A stretch of 43,243 nt of DNA from a virus. Location of the stretch: positions 1-43,243 of IMG/VR virus record IMGVR_UViG_3300034018_001712, one strand, 5' to 3'. A model generated the notes under the pieces. It made no database searches, was not told the origin of the DNA, and saw nothing but the letters and a program-made list of their open reading frames with translations. Shown piece after piece: positions 17,840-25,015 of this stretch. Numbering within the stretch: the first letter of the stretch is position 1; each line of letters starts with the position of its first letter. The position numbers and the translations under genes are program-made.

Positions 17840-18679
17840 ATGTCAATAGATGTCGGTTTCACTTTTACGTGTAGGTTAAATGGAAGATTAGGAAATCAAA
17901 TGTTTATGATAGCGCATGCATATTCACAGGCGCTAGACCATAATTCCAAATTTATTTCTGCAAAATATGATGTCCCAGCATCTGATTATTTTGATAATAT
18001 TTATAGAAATATAGATTTTTCTATAAATTATATTGATGATTTAAAAGAAGATGAGTCCTATGTTAATATAGGAACTACCTTTCATTATACCCCAATCAAA
18101 GTCCCTAAAAATAAAAATATAATTTTTCATGGATATTGTCAAAGTGAAAAATTCTTTATATCTAATAGTTTAAAAATAAAAGAATTATTTTCAGCAAATG
18201 AAGAATTTATAACAGAATATTTTAATAAATATCCATTTTTAAAAGATAACAACACTATTGTTATAAATGTGAGACGAGGAGATTACTTACATTATCCAAA
18301 TCACCATCCAGTTATTTCAAAAGAATATATATACAAATCGTTAGAATATATACCAGATTATAAAAAAAATCCAATTATTATTATAAGTGATGATATTGAA
18401 TGGTGTCAAGAAAACATCAATATTGATAATGCGATATTTATTACTGATATATTACCATGGCAAGCATTGTGGTTAATATCTCTTTGTAAATATTTTATAA
18501 TTTCAAATAGTAGTTTTTCTTGGTGGGGTGCATTTTTGGGTGAAAAAGAAAACAGTATCGTGGTGTGTCCAGATATTTGGTTCGGTCCAGAAATAACAGT
18601 CAACACTTCTGACATATATAGAAACAATTGGATAAAAATTCCAACTTATCACCAAAATGGTGTATTATATCCGAAATAA
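17840..18679 (+). CDS. GT11-family fucosyltransferase-like glycosyltransferase
   Basis: A 279-residue protein of glycosyltransferase family 11, which transfers fucose from GDP-fucose in alpha-1,2 or related linkages. Motifs are GRLGNQMF (15-22), NVRRGDY (143-149, the HxRRxD-type donor motif with Asn in place of His) and SNSSFSWWGAFL (222-233). An ATAAATA box at 17827-17833 lies 13 bases before the ATG. Phage glycosyltransferases may modify virion proteins, phage DNA or host surface glycans. The partner GT2 gene suggests a short glycan pathway. Confidence 0.85.
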   Translation: MSIDVGFTFTCRLNGRLGNQMFMIAHAYSQALDHNSKFISAKYDVPASDYFDNIYRNIDFSINYIDDLKEDESYVNIGTTFHYTPIKVPKNKNIIFHGYCQSEKFFISNSLKIKELFSANEEFITEYFNKYPFLKDNNTIVINVRRGDYLHYPNHHPVISKEYIYKSLEYIPDYKKNPIIIISDDIEWCQENINIDNAIFITDILPWQALWLISLCKYFIISNSSFSWWGAFLGEKENSIVVCPDIWFGPEITVNTSDIYRNNWIKIPTYHQNGVLYPK

Positions 18680-18687
18680 AAAATAAA

Positions 18688-19458
18688 ATGAAAACATTAG
18701 TAGTTTGTCCAACTTATGGGAGAGTTCCATATTTAAATCGTATGGTAGCTAGTTTTTTATCACAAACATATGATGATAAACATTTAGTAATTATAAATGA
18801 TGATAAAAATGTAGAAATATGCTGTGATAACAATCAAGTCACTTGTATAAATTTAAATAAAAAAATTCTACTTCCACAAAAAAGAAACATCGGCATTATG
18901 CTAGGATATTACGATCTTATCATGCAATATGACGATGATGATATTTTTTTACCAAACAGAATATCAAATCATGTTCAAAAACACATTGAAAATCCAGATA
19001 TTTGGTATTATTGGAATATGTCATCATATATTATATATGGAGATAAATTTGAAATCGCTGGATGTTCTCCCAATCACAGTTCTTTTTTAAGAAAGGCGTG
19101 GTTTTCTGTTGGTGGATATGCCAACAATGAAAATATCGGAGATGATATGGAATTTTTTTACAAAATACCAAACAATTTTAAAAAGGAAGAAAATGATCCA
19201 ACATTAGCTGATTATGTTTACAACTTCGGCGGAGTTAACTATCACGCATCTTATGAAAAAGATATTAGAATAGATGAAATTGCATATAATCAATTATCTA
19301 ATATGAATTTAATAGGTAAAAAATATTGGATAGAACCAGATTATGAAGAATATAACAAATTCTTGATATTAGAAAATTTATATAAACAGAAAAAAGAATC
19401 TTTAATTATTAAACATATAGATCAAGGAAAAATCGGTATAGATCATTTAATGATATGA
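18688..19458 (+). CDS. GT-A family 2-like glycosyltransferase
   Basis: A 256-residue protein from the ATG at 18688, shortly after the GT11 stop; an in-frame extension back to 18628 would overlap that gene and is not conserved-looking. CPTYGRVPYLNRMVASFLSQ and the acidic YDDDDIF motif (residues 82-85) are typical of GT-A nucleotide-sugar-dependent enzymes such as family 2. It is probably co-transcribed with the GT11 gene. The end overlaps the convergent lipoprotein gene by 16 bases. Confidence 0.8.
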   Translation: MKTLVVCPTYGRVPYLNRMVASFLSQTYDDKHLVIINDDKNVEICCDNNQVTCINLNKKILLPQKRNIGIMLGYYDLIMQYDDDDIFLPNRISNHVQKHIENPDIWYYWNMSSYIIYGDKFEIAGCSPNHSSFLRKAWFSVGGYANNENIGDDMEFFYKIPNNFKKEENDPTLADYVYNFGGVNYHASYEKDIRIDEIAYNQLSNMNLIGKKYWIEPDYEEYNKFLILENLYKQKKESLIIKHIDQGKIGIDHLMI

Positions 19459-19691
19459 TAAAACAATTGATTTTCTAATTTTTTAAAACGAGCATCTGAA
19501 TGCCACACCTCATCTGTTTGAGGTGTATAAATACCATCTTTTGTTATGATAGATTTACCTTTTTCCAGAGAGAGAATAGAAGGTTGATAAATGTTGTATA
19601 TAGGCTCTTTCTTGAATGAGCCTATCTCGCAAGATGTCAGCCCTATCATTACTATCATTAGTTTTAGAAGATCGCAACTTTTCAATTTCAT
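19443..19691 (-). CDS. lipoprotein, Rz1-like outer-membrane spanin candidate
   Basis: An 82-residue protein with an N-terminal hydrophobic stretch ending in a lipobox, MIVMIGLTSC (LTS|C). It partly overlaps the 19555-19815 gene in another frame, the usual Rz/Rz1 nesting, and sits in the lysis block next to the endolysin. The start could be the listed ATG or the internal MIVM. An outer-membrane spanin role is inferred from lipobox plus overlap. The mature part is longer than classical Rz1 and not Pro-rich. Confidence 0.65.
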   Translation of the reverse strand: MKLKSCDLLKLMIVMIGLTSCEIGSFKKEPIYNIYQPSILSLEKGKSIITKDGIYTPQTDEVWHSDARFKKLENQLFYHIIK

Positions 19692-19815
19692 TGATAATTT
19701 GTTCTTGGTTGATTCTAGATTTTTGAATCATATCATAATAAAATGCTCTATTCTTTAACTCCAAAAAAGCAGTTAAAGCAGATAGAGCATTTTTAATTAA
19801 TCCTATAATATCCAT
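19555..19815 (-). CDS. coiled-coil lysis-block protein, i-spanin-like
   Basis: An 86-residue protein: an N-terminal hydrophobic/amphipathic stretch (MDIIGLIKNALSALTAFLEL) followed by a charged helical region (QEQIINEIEKLRSS and on). It overlaps the lipoprotein gene, and its ATG overlaps the stop of the holin-like gene. The arrangement fits an inner-membrane spanin, although the hydrophobic segment is weaker than a classical membrane anchor. Confidence 0.55.
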   Translation of the reverse strand: MDIIGLIKNALSALTAFLELKNRAFYYDMIQKSRINQEQIINEIEKLRSSKTNDSNDRADILRDRLIQERAYIQHLSTFYSLSGKR

Positions 19816-20003
19816 TATTCGCCTTTATCTTTTGCTTTGCCGATATTAATGGCAGCAAAATCGATAAGAGCGTACAATTTAGCAAGGAATGTACCTGGAG
19901 CTGGTGTTGGTGTAGCTGCAGCAATAGCTGATGCTAACGCTACAACTGCTGTGATTATATTCAATATATCATTACCAGTGACGAGTTCTAATATTGTATT
20001 CAT
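19815..20003 (-). CDS. small membrane protein, holin-like
   Basis: A 62-residue protein with one membrane segment (ILNIITAVVALASAIAAA, residues ~13-30), a short TPTPAPG linker and a C-terminal helix ending in Lys/Glu. It lies divergently next to the endolysin, and CTAAATA at 20017-20011 (minus) lies 14 bases before the ATG. Holin is proposed from size, membrane segment and neighbours; a different lysis accessory is possible. Confidence 0.55.
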   Translation of the reverse strand: MNTILELVTGNDILNIITAVVALASAIAAATPTPAPGTFLAKLYALIDFAAINIGKAKDKGE

Positions 20004-20010
20004 ACACTAG

Positions 20011-20035
20011 TATTTAGTTCACTGCCTAATAAATA
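20011..20035. promoter_or_regulatory. divergent late-type promoter pair (lysis)
   Basis: CTAAATA on the minus strand (20017-20011) faces the holin-like gene (ATG 20003). ATAAATA on the plus strand (20029-20035) faces the endolysin (ATG 20041). Both boxes sit 12-14 bases from their start codons within a 37-base gap. Confidence 0.6.
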
Positions 20036-20040
20036 TTATT

Positions 20041-20676
20041 ATGGAGTTTCCAGGTAAAAAACAAAAAGTAATGAATGTTCAGAAGGCTTTAGGACTATCA
20101 ACTGATGGTATTGATGGTCCTAGAACATGGGATGCTATTGAAGAAACTGTTGTAAAGGACAAGCCTCAAACAGTTCCTACTACTCCTACAGGCAATACAT
20201 TAGCTGAAAAGTTAGTAGCTCTAGCAAAGAAAGAAGTAGGTGTGGAAGAAGTTAACGGGACCAACTGCGGTCCTAGAGTTAACGAATATAAATCAGCAAC
20301 TTGGTTAGATTCAACGAAATCATGGCCTTGGTGCGCTGCTTTCATTTGCTGGTTGTTTAGAGAAGCAATGAAAGATGGTAAGTATAGCTTCGAAAGACCC
20401 AAGACAGCAGGTGCTTATGATTTTGAAAATTGGTGCAGAGAGCAAGATACACATGTTCTTTTAAAGAAACCTCATAATGGCGATATTAAGCCTGGAGATA
20501 TTGTTATCTTTAACTTTTCTCACATTGGATTAGCAATTGGAAATCCAGATTCTGCTGGTTATGTTAAAACAATCGAAGGAAACACTGATGGCTTTGGATC
20601 TCGTGAAGGCGGAGCGGTGTTAGAAAAAAGACGTAAATTGTCATCTATACGTAGTAGAATTAGAGTTGTAATTTAA
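20041..20676 (+). CDS. CHAP-domain endolysin
   Basis: A 211-residue peptidoglycan hydrolase. The N-terminal ~35 residues (VQKALGLSTDGIDGPRTWDA) form a short peptidoglycan-binding repeat, then a Pro/Thr linker. The CHAP peptidase/amidase domain has Cys98 (SWPWCAAF), His161 (FSHIGLAIG) and Glu179 (TIEGNTDG). It should cut peptide cross-links or the amide bond at the end of infection once the membrane is permeabilised. An ATAAATA box at 20029-20035 precedes the ATG by 12 bases. Confidence 0.9.
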   Translation: MEFPGKKQKVMNVQKALGLSTDGIDGPRTWDAIEETVVKDKPQTVPTTPTGNTLAEKLVALAKKEVGVEEVNGTNCGPRVNEYKSATWLDSTKSWPWCAAFICWLFREAMKDGKYSFERPKTAGAYDFENWCREQDTHVLLKKPHNGDIKPGDIVIFNFSHIGLAIGNPDSAGYVKTIEGNTDGFGSREGGAVLEKRRKLSSIRSRIRVVI

Positions 20677-20701
20677 TATCAAATAATTAAATAAAAATAC
20701 T

Positions 20702-20899
20702 ATGATCAAAAGAATAAGCGATAACTCTGTTAAACTTTGCTGCAATAATAATGGTTGCCCAACCGTAACTGATATTGGTGAAGGATTAATTGAAATTACA
20801 GACGATAACGGCAATAAAATCGTTGTCAAGAAAGAAGAAGCGAGTTTAATTTCTGACGGTGTTAAAACACTCGATAAAGAAAATCTCATTCTTGGATGA
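20702..20899 (+). CDS. hypothetical protein
   Basis: A 65-residue protein with a CCNNNGCP cysteine cluster and a beta-type segment (GEGLIEITDDNGNKIVV). TTAAATA at 20687-20693 precedes the ATG by 15 bases. It overlaps the next gene by four bases (ATGA). No family is recognised. Confidence 0.65.
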   Translation: MIKRISDNSVKLCCNNNGCPTVTDIGEGLIEITDDNGNKIVVKKEEASLISDGVKTLDKENLILG

Positions 20900-21162
20900 A
20901 TTTAATTTATCACACTTTCGTATTATTAGGAATATGCTTCATATTAAAATATGGAGCTATTCTTAATTTTATAAGAAATCCTTTGAAAAAAATATCTTTT
21001 TTTAAAGAACTTTTTAATTGCTGTTTGTGTATGGGATTTTGGATTGGTTTATTTTATTCAACAATTTCCCAAATGCCTTGGACTTTATGTTTTTATTCTG
21101 CCGCTGTTTGCTGGATCGCGGATTATATTATACAAATAATTCAGAAATATTTGTATAATTAA
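20896..21162 (+). CDS. small membrane protein
   Basis: An 88-residue protein with an N-terminal membrane helix (IYHTFVLLGICFILKYGAIL), the cysteine pair CCLCMGFWIGLF and a further hydrophobic segment. FKELFNCCLCMGFW resembles DUF1360-like small membrane proteins of phages. It is translationally coupled to the previous gene. Function unknown. Confidence 0.65.
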   Translation: MNLIYHTFVLLGICFILKYGAILNFIRNPLKKISFFKELFNCCLCMGFWIGLFYSTISQMPWTLCFYSAAVCWIADYIIQIIQKYLYN

Positions 21163-21773
21163 CGTTTAACTATTGTGTTTTTAATATTGTTAACCAATAA
21201 TTCAAATCCTGTTATTTGATTTTTATCAAATTTTCCAGCTTTAGTTCCGATACTTATATAAAAATATTGTTTATCTACCACGCCTATATTGTACATTATA
21301 TTTTGTGTAACTCCTAGATGTTCAAAATGATGTTTTAATTGACACTCATTCATTTCTGAAACATCACTAATACAATAACCAGCTCTTATAACTTCTAATA
21401 AATTTTTAATATAATCTGAATCTATTGAAATATTTTCATATGTTGGTATTTCGTTCAAATTATTTCTATTCCAATCTTTATATATAGCTGATGTATAAAA
21501 TGATTTTCCAACTTGGGGAATCCCCCCTCCATTATGAGCTGCAAAAATAATAGCATGGTCTGCTCCAGCCTTTATTATTTCATATAAGTATTCTTGTATA
21601 TCTATACTATCTTGTAAAAATTCTAACATTTTTAAATTAGAAAAAGGTCTTCTTTCTACAAAAAATTTAATCATAGATGTTGTTGCTTTTATTAAAGTAA
21701 CTAAAGCACCAGAACTGATCAGAGCCATTAATATTAAAAATCCTCCGCTCTGTGTATCAAAAAATTCATTCAT
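21159..21773 (-). CDS. membrane-anchored GAF-like protein
   Basis: A 204-residue protein with an N-terminal membrane segment (GGFLILMALISSGALVTLI), then a cytoplasmic part containing ADHAIIFAAHNGGGIP and YFYISIGTKAGKFDKNQI. This resembles a GAF-like sensor/ligand domain found in some phage membrane proteins. The minus-strand ATAAATA starting at 21791 lies 18 bases before the ATG. Function unknown; it overlaps the convergent gene end by four bases. Confidence 0.65.
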   Translation of the reverse strand: MNEFFDTQSGGFLILMALISSGALVTLIKATTSMIKFFVERRPFSNLKMLEFLQDSIDIQEYLYEIIKAGADHAIIFAAHNGGGIPQVGKSFYTSAIYKDWNRNNLNEIPTYENISIDSDYIKNLLEVIRAGYCISDVSEMNECQLKHHFEHLGVTQNIMYNIGVVDKQYFYISIGTKAGKFDKNQITGFELLVNNIKNTIVKR

Positions 21774-21838
21774 GTTTATTATATTATTTATAAAAGAAAA
21801 TTAATTTTTTAAAAAAATTATGAAAGATAAATAATAAA

Positions 21839-22219
21839 GTGAATAGCAAATATATAGAATTAATTGATAGCGTGTATTCCTCTATTTTAGAGGAAAAAAA
21901 CGATAATTCATCTATCGATGAATTTATCAAAATACGATCAAACGGAGCTAAAAAAATTGAAAAACAAGCCAAAGAAAAAGGCGGAGCTTCGATATTAACA
22001 GCGATTCATTTTAAAGCAAAAGAAATTCCATATGAACATTGCTTAGAAAATTCAGAAGATATAAAATCTATAGAAAAAAAAGCAGATCTTGTTTTTAATA
22101 AACTTAAAAATTGGAAAAATTTATCACAAAGACAATTTCAAGCTTTGATGGGTGAACTTGAAGCTTATGGTGAAATTTATATAAAAATTAAAAAGCCAAA
22201 CAGTATAAATTTAAATTAA
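21839..22219 (+). CDS. hypothetical protein with shared N-terminal peptide
   Basis: A 126-residue helical, charged protein starting at GTG, with ATAAATA at 21827-21833 exactly 12 bases upstream. The N-terminus MNSKYIELIDSVYSSILEE resembles the shared cargo-like peptide, with ILE|E as a candidate prohead-protease site. The rest (IRSNGAKKIEKQAKEKGGAS, then KDIKSIEKKADLV-like helices) shows no known domain. Confidence 0.65.
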   Translation: MNSKYIELIDSVYSSILEEKNDNSSIDEFIKIRSNGAKKIEKQAKEKGGASILTAIHFKAKEIPYEHCLENSEDIKSIEKKADLVFNKLKNWKNLSQRQFQALMGELEAYGEIYIKIKKPNSINLN

Positions 22220-22573
22220 TTATTTTTGTTGTAATCTATACAACAAATGATTGAATTCTGCTTCGATTTCATCTTTGATATTTTTTAAATCATCAAATCC
22301 TTCAGAGATGGATGATAAATATGAAACGATCTCAGTTTTTAATGATGTGTACGAAGATATCAAATCTCCTTTATATGATTCCACTTTAATTGTATAATTT
22401 GTATTATTATTGGGAATTGTCGTTCTTCCGTAATAAACTTCTACAAACTTATCAAATAATTCATCCAACGTTTCGTATGCAGTTGATAACGCTTTATGTT
22501 CAGCATAACTCTTAGTTTGCCAATGATCAACCTTTAGTTGATTTAAAACCGTGAAAACTGCAATCAAATTCAT
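22220..22573 (-). CDS. DUF5856-like helical phage protein
   Basis: A 117-residue protein starting MNLIAVFTVLNQLKVDHWQT. Its pattern LKVDHWQTKSYAEHKALSTAYETLDEL resembles the DUF5856 phage family, with ferritin-like helical spacing of H and E residues. The ATG at 22573 follows the previous stop by four bases, and ATAAATA (minus, from 22585) lies 12 bases upstream inside that gene's end. An earlier in-frame start would overlap the neighbour. Confidence 0.7.
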   Translation of the reverse strand: MNLIAVFTVLNQLKVDHWQTKSYAEHKALSTAYETLDELFDKFVEVYYGRTTIPNNNTNYTIKVESYKGDLISSYTSLKTEIVSYLSSISEGFDDLKNIKDEIEAEFNHLLYRLQQK

Positions 22574-22577
22574 ATGT

Positions 22578-22856
22578 TTATTTATGAGGTTTTTTAGCTT
22601 TTTCAACTTTATCCAATAATTTGTAATAATCTATTCTCTCAAAAAGATGATGAGATGCTATAGTTCTTGCTTGCTTTTCGTCTAACGGATTTTCTGGATC
22701 TTCCTCATGTTCCATTTCTATTTTCATTCCATCATTCAATGCGGTTTCTACATCTTCTTTAGAAACGCCATGCTTTTTCATTATTTCTTCAACAGTTTTT
22801 GGCGGCTTCATTCCTTCATAAATTAAACCGATATTGATTGAATCTTTATTAAGCAT
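22578..22856 (-). CDS. DUF5661-like phage protein
   Basis: A 92-residue protein with a middle segment GMKIEMEHEEDPENPLDEKQ followed by ASHHLFERIDYYKLL. This is the pattern of the DUF5661 family common in phages. TTAAATA (minus, from 22868) lies 12 bases before the ATG. Probably co-transcribed with the DUF5856-like gene. Function unknown. Confidence 0.7.
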   Translation of the reverse strand: MLNKDSINIGLIYEGMKPPKTVEEIMKKHGVSKEDVETALNDGMKIEMEHEEDPENPLDEKQARTIASHHLFERIDYYKLLDKVEKAKKPHK

Positions 22857-22861
22857 TTATA

Positions 22862-22889
22862 TATTTAATAAAAATGATAAATATAAATA
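22862..22889. promoter_or_regulatory. divergent late-type promoter pair
   Basis: TTAAATA on the minus strand (22868-22862) serves the gene starting at 22856. GATAAATATAAATATG on the plus strand (22876-22891) ends in the start codon at 22889. An identical GATAAATATAAATATG precedes the fibre-like gene at 16503. Confidence 0.55.
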
Positions 22890-24130
22890 TGAGCTTTTAC
22901 GAATTTTACAATTCCATCATAAATGAAAATTTAGTTCTCAAAAAAAGACCAATACAATTAGATGATGGTTCAACTGTATACGAATTTATAGTTGATAGTG
23001 ATATTGAAAATCCCAGAGATAAAAGCAACGAAACATATAAAAATAAAGATAACATAAAAAAAGCTGGGTTCGTGTGGAATAAAAATATTGGAAAGTGGAC
23101 AAGTTCTGAAAAATTTTCTTTAGAAAATTTACAACAAGGAATTGCAAAATATAAAAGAGCCATTTTATCAATAAACAAAGATTTTAATGCCGTCGGATTT
23201 GATGATTATGCTGACGACCTTGAAGAATTTTTAGATCTTGGAATAACTGATAAACTTAAAGAATTCTTCACAGAATTAAAAGAAAAAATTAAAAATGCAA
23301 AAGATTCCCCAGAAGTTAAAGCGTTTTTTGAATTTAGAAAAAATTTCACCAATAGAAGTTTTAATAATCAAATGCTTATATTCATGCAGAATAGAAAAGC
23401 AACTCATGTAGAAGGCAAAAAAACATGGGAAACGAAATTTGGAAGAAGACTCAAACTTGGAGCAAAATCAATTAAAATTTTTGTTCCTATCATATCTAAA
23501 GATAAAAAGAATGAAGATGCTCCACAAGCTGATATGAAAGTTGATGAAACTCAACAATTAAAAGGATTTACAATTGGCAATGTATATGATATATCAGATA
23601 CTGTACCAATAGAAGGCAAGGAACATATGTATGTACAAGAACCAAAATGGTACGATGATGCAACCCCAGATGAAAAAACTAGATATCTTTATGATGCTCT
23701 TGTTAAATTTGCCGAAGAACATAATGTTCAAGTATCTATAAGTGATGAGGGATTAGGCGGAGCTAGAGGAGTCAGCAGAGCAGGATCAATACAATTGATG
23801 CAAGAAAACATATCAACAATGATTCATGAATTAACTCATGAAATTTTACACCCCGCTGATAAAAGAAAAGAATTATCAAGTGAAATAAAAGAATTACAAG
23901 CGGAAGGTGTAACATATCTAGTATTGAAACATTATGGTCTTCCTACATCACACGCTGAAATATATCTAGCTCTTTGGGAAAAAGATCCAGAAAATGTAAA
24001 ACAAAATGAAGAAATAATAAGAGACACTGCTAAAATGTTTATTGAATATATTGACAATGCTACTATGAATTCTTCAGAAGAATCTCCCGTTCAGGAATCT
24101 TATATAAACAGCTTGAAAGCAATGTGGTAA
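22889..24130 (+). CDS. ArdC-like antirestriction/zincin protein with cargo-like N-terminus
   Basis: A 413-residue protein from the ATG at 22889; an in-frame ATG at 22874 would add five residues. Residues 1-14 (MSFYEFYNSIINEN) fit the shared cargo-like peptide with an INE|N site. Residues ~20-100 are an unknown module. Residues ~143-200 (FFEFRKNFTNRSFNNQMLIF) match the ArdC N-terminal ssDNA-binding domain. A zincin motif MIHELTHEILH (H313, E314, H317) with Glu339 downstream completes the ArdC plan. ArdC proteins protect incoming plasmid DNA from restriction and are co-delivered with it. A packaged phage version would be a logical analogue. Confidence 0.8.
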   Translation: MSFYEFYNSIINENLVLKKRPIQLDDGSTVYEFIVDSDIENPRDKSNETYKNKDNIKKAGFVWNKNIGKWTSSEKFSLENLQQGIAKYKRAILSINKDFNAVGFDDYADDLEEFLDLGITDKLKEFFTELKEKIKNAKDSPEVKAFFEFRKNFTNRSFNNQMLIFMQNRKATHVEGKKTWETKFGRRLKLGAKSIKIFVPIISKDKKNEDAPQADMKVDETQQLKGFTIGNVYDISDTVPIEGKEHMYVQEPKWYDDATPDEKTRYLYDALVKFAEEHNVQVSISDEGLGGARGVSRAGSIQLMQENISTMIHELTHEILHPADKRKELSSEIKELQAEGVTYLVLKHYGLPTSHAEIYLALWEKDPENVKQNEEIIRDTAKMFIEYIDNATMNSSEESPVQESYINSLKAMW

Positions 24131-24131
24131 T

Positions 24132-24968
24132 ATGAAAAGCTTTGAAAATTTTTACGAAAACTATACAAACGAGTCCGAATTAAATGAAGGATTCAAAGAG
24201 AATTTAATAAATTCATTACTGGCATTGTTTAGTATGGGAGCCGCTGTTTATGAAGGAAATTATGTTCTTAATTTCTTAAACAATCAACCAGCCCCAATGG
24301 AACAAAAAATCGATGCTTTAAATCAAGTAAAAGACCAAACAGACAATATAAAGATTAAAAAAGCCGTTGATGATGCCATTCAAAAAATAAATCAACCAGC
24401 TCAAAAAGTAAAAGAAAACATCACTGGGGAAAAATCTAAAATATTAGATCTCGCTGTAAAACTTACATTGCCAAGTGAAATATTAGGAACCAATATATAT
24501 GATAAAGTGAACGATAGTTTTATGAGACCATATCTTGATGACAAAGGATATTGGACGATTGGGGTTGGTCATTTATTAGGTAGCGAAGCTAAGAAAAATT
24601 TTTGGATACAAAATAGAGCAAAGCAAGGAAAATCAGCCACTTTATCAAGACCAGAGGCGCTGGCTCAATTTAAACAAGATCTTGAAAAACATCATAATCT
24701 AGCACAAAAGAAATTCCAAAAGGAATGGCATAAATTTCCAAATGAACTCAAAGCGGTGTTAGTAGACATATCATTCAGAGGAGATCTTGAGAAAAAAGGA
24801 TTAGGTGATTTCGCATTCGTTGAACTTTTAAAACAAGGAAAATATAAACAAGCAGCGAAAGAATATTTGGATCACACTGAATATAAATCAAGAATGAAAA
24901 AGGATAAACCAGACGGTGTTGTGAAAAGAATGAACAGAAACGCTGCTATTATATCAAAAACGACATAA
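24132..24968 (+). CDS. T4-lysozyme-like (GH24) protein, membrane segment, cargo-like N-terminus
   Basis: A 278-residue protein. The N-terminus MKSFENFYENYTNESELNEG carries the shared peptide and an LNE|G site. Residues ~24-50 are hydrophobic (INSLLALFSMGAAV), perhaps a membrane anchor. From ~115 the sequence matches T4-type lysozyme: MRPYLDDKGYWTIGVGHLLG with Asp136 and Thr142 at T4 D20 and T26. At the T4 E11 position there is Asn127 followed by Asp128, so the catalytic acid is altered or displaced. It starts one base after the ArdC-like stop. A packaged lysozyme could open the wall from inside at DNA entry; the altered site leaves activity uncertain. Confidence 0.78.
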   Translation: MKSFENFYENYTNESELNEGFKENLINSLLALFSMGAAVYEGNYVLNFLNNQPAPMEQKIDALNQVKDQTDNIKIKKAVDDAIQKINQPAQKVKENITGEKSKILDLAVKLTLPSEILGTNIYDKVNDSFMRPYLDDKGYWTIGVGHLLGSEAKKNFWIQNRAKQGKSATLSRPEALAQFKQDLEKHHNLAQKKFQKEWHKFPNELKAVLVDISFRGDLEKKGLGDFAFVELLKQGKYKQAAKEYLDHTEYKSRMKKDKPDGVVKRMNRNAAIISKTT

Positions 24969-25015
24969 CATTAATTCTATTGACAATGTATTTTCATGTG
25001 GTAAGTATTATACAT

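Noticed and set aside
22874-22888. ATG at 22874 as start of the ArdC-like gene
   Set aside because: The ATG at 22889 sits in the same GATAAATATAAATATG context as the fibre-like gene at 16503 and gives the shared N-terminal peptide; five extra residues cannot be excluded.
24980-25015. Upstream TTG start for the beta-barrel gene
   Set aside because: It would place 12 extra residues before a clean signal peptide; the ATG at 25016 starts the signal peptide directly.
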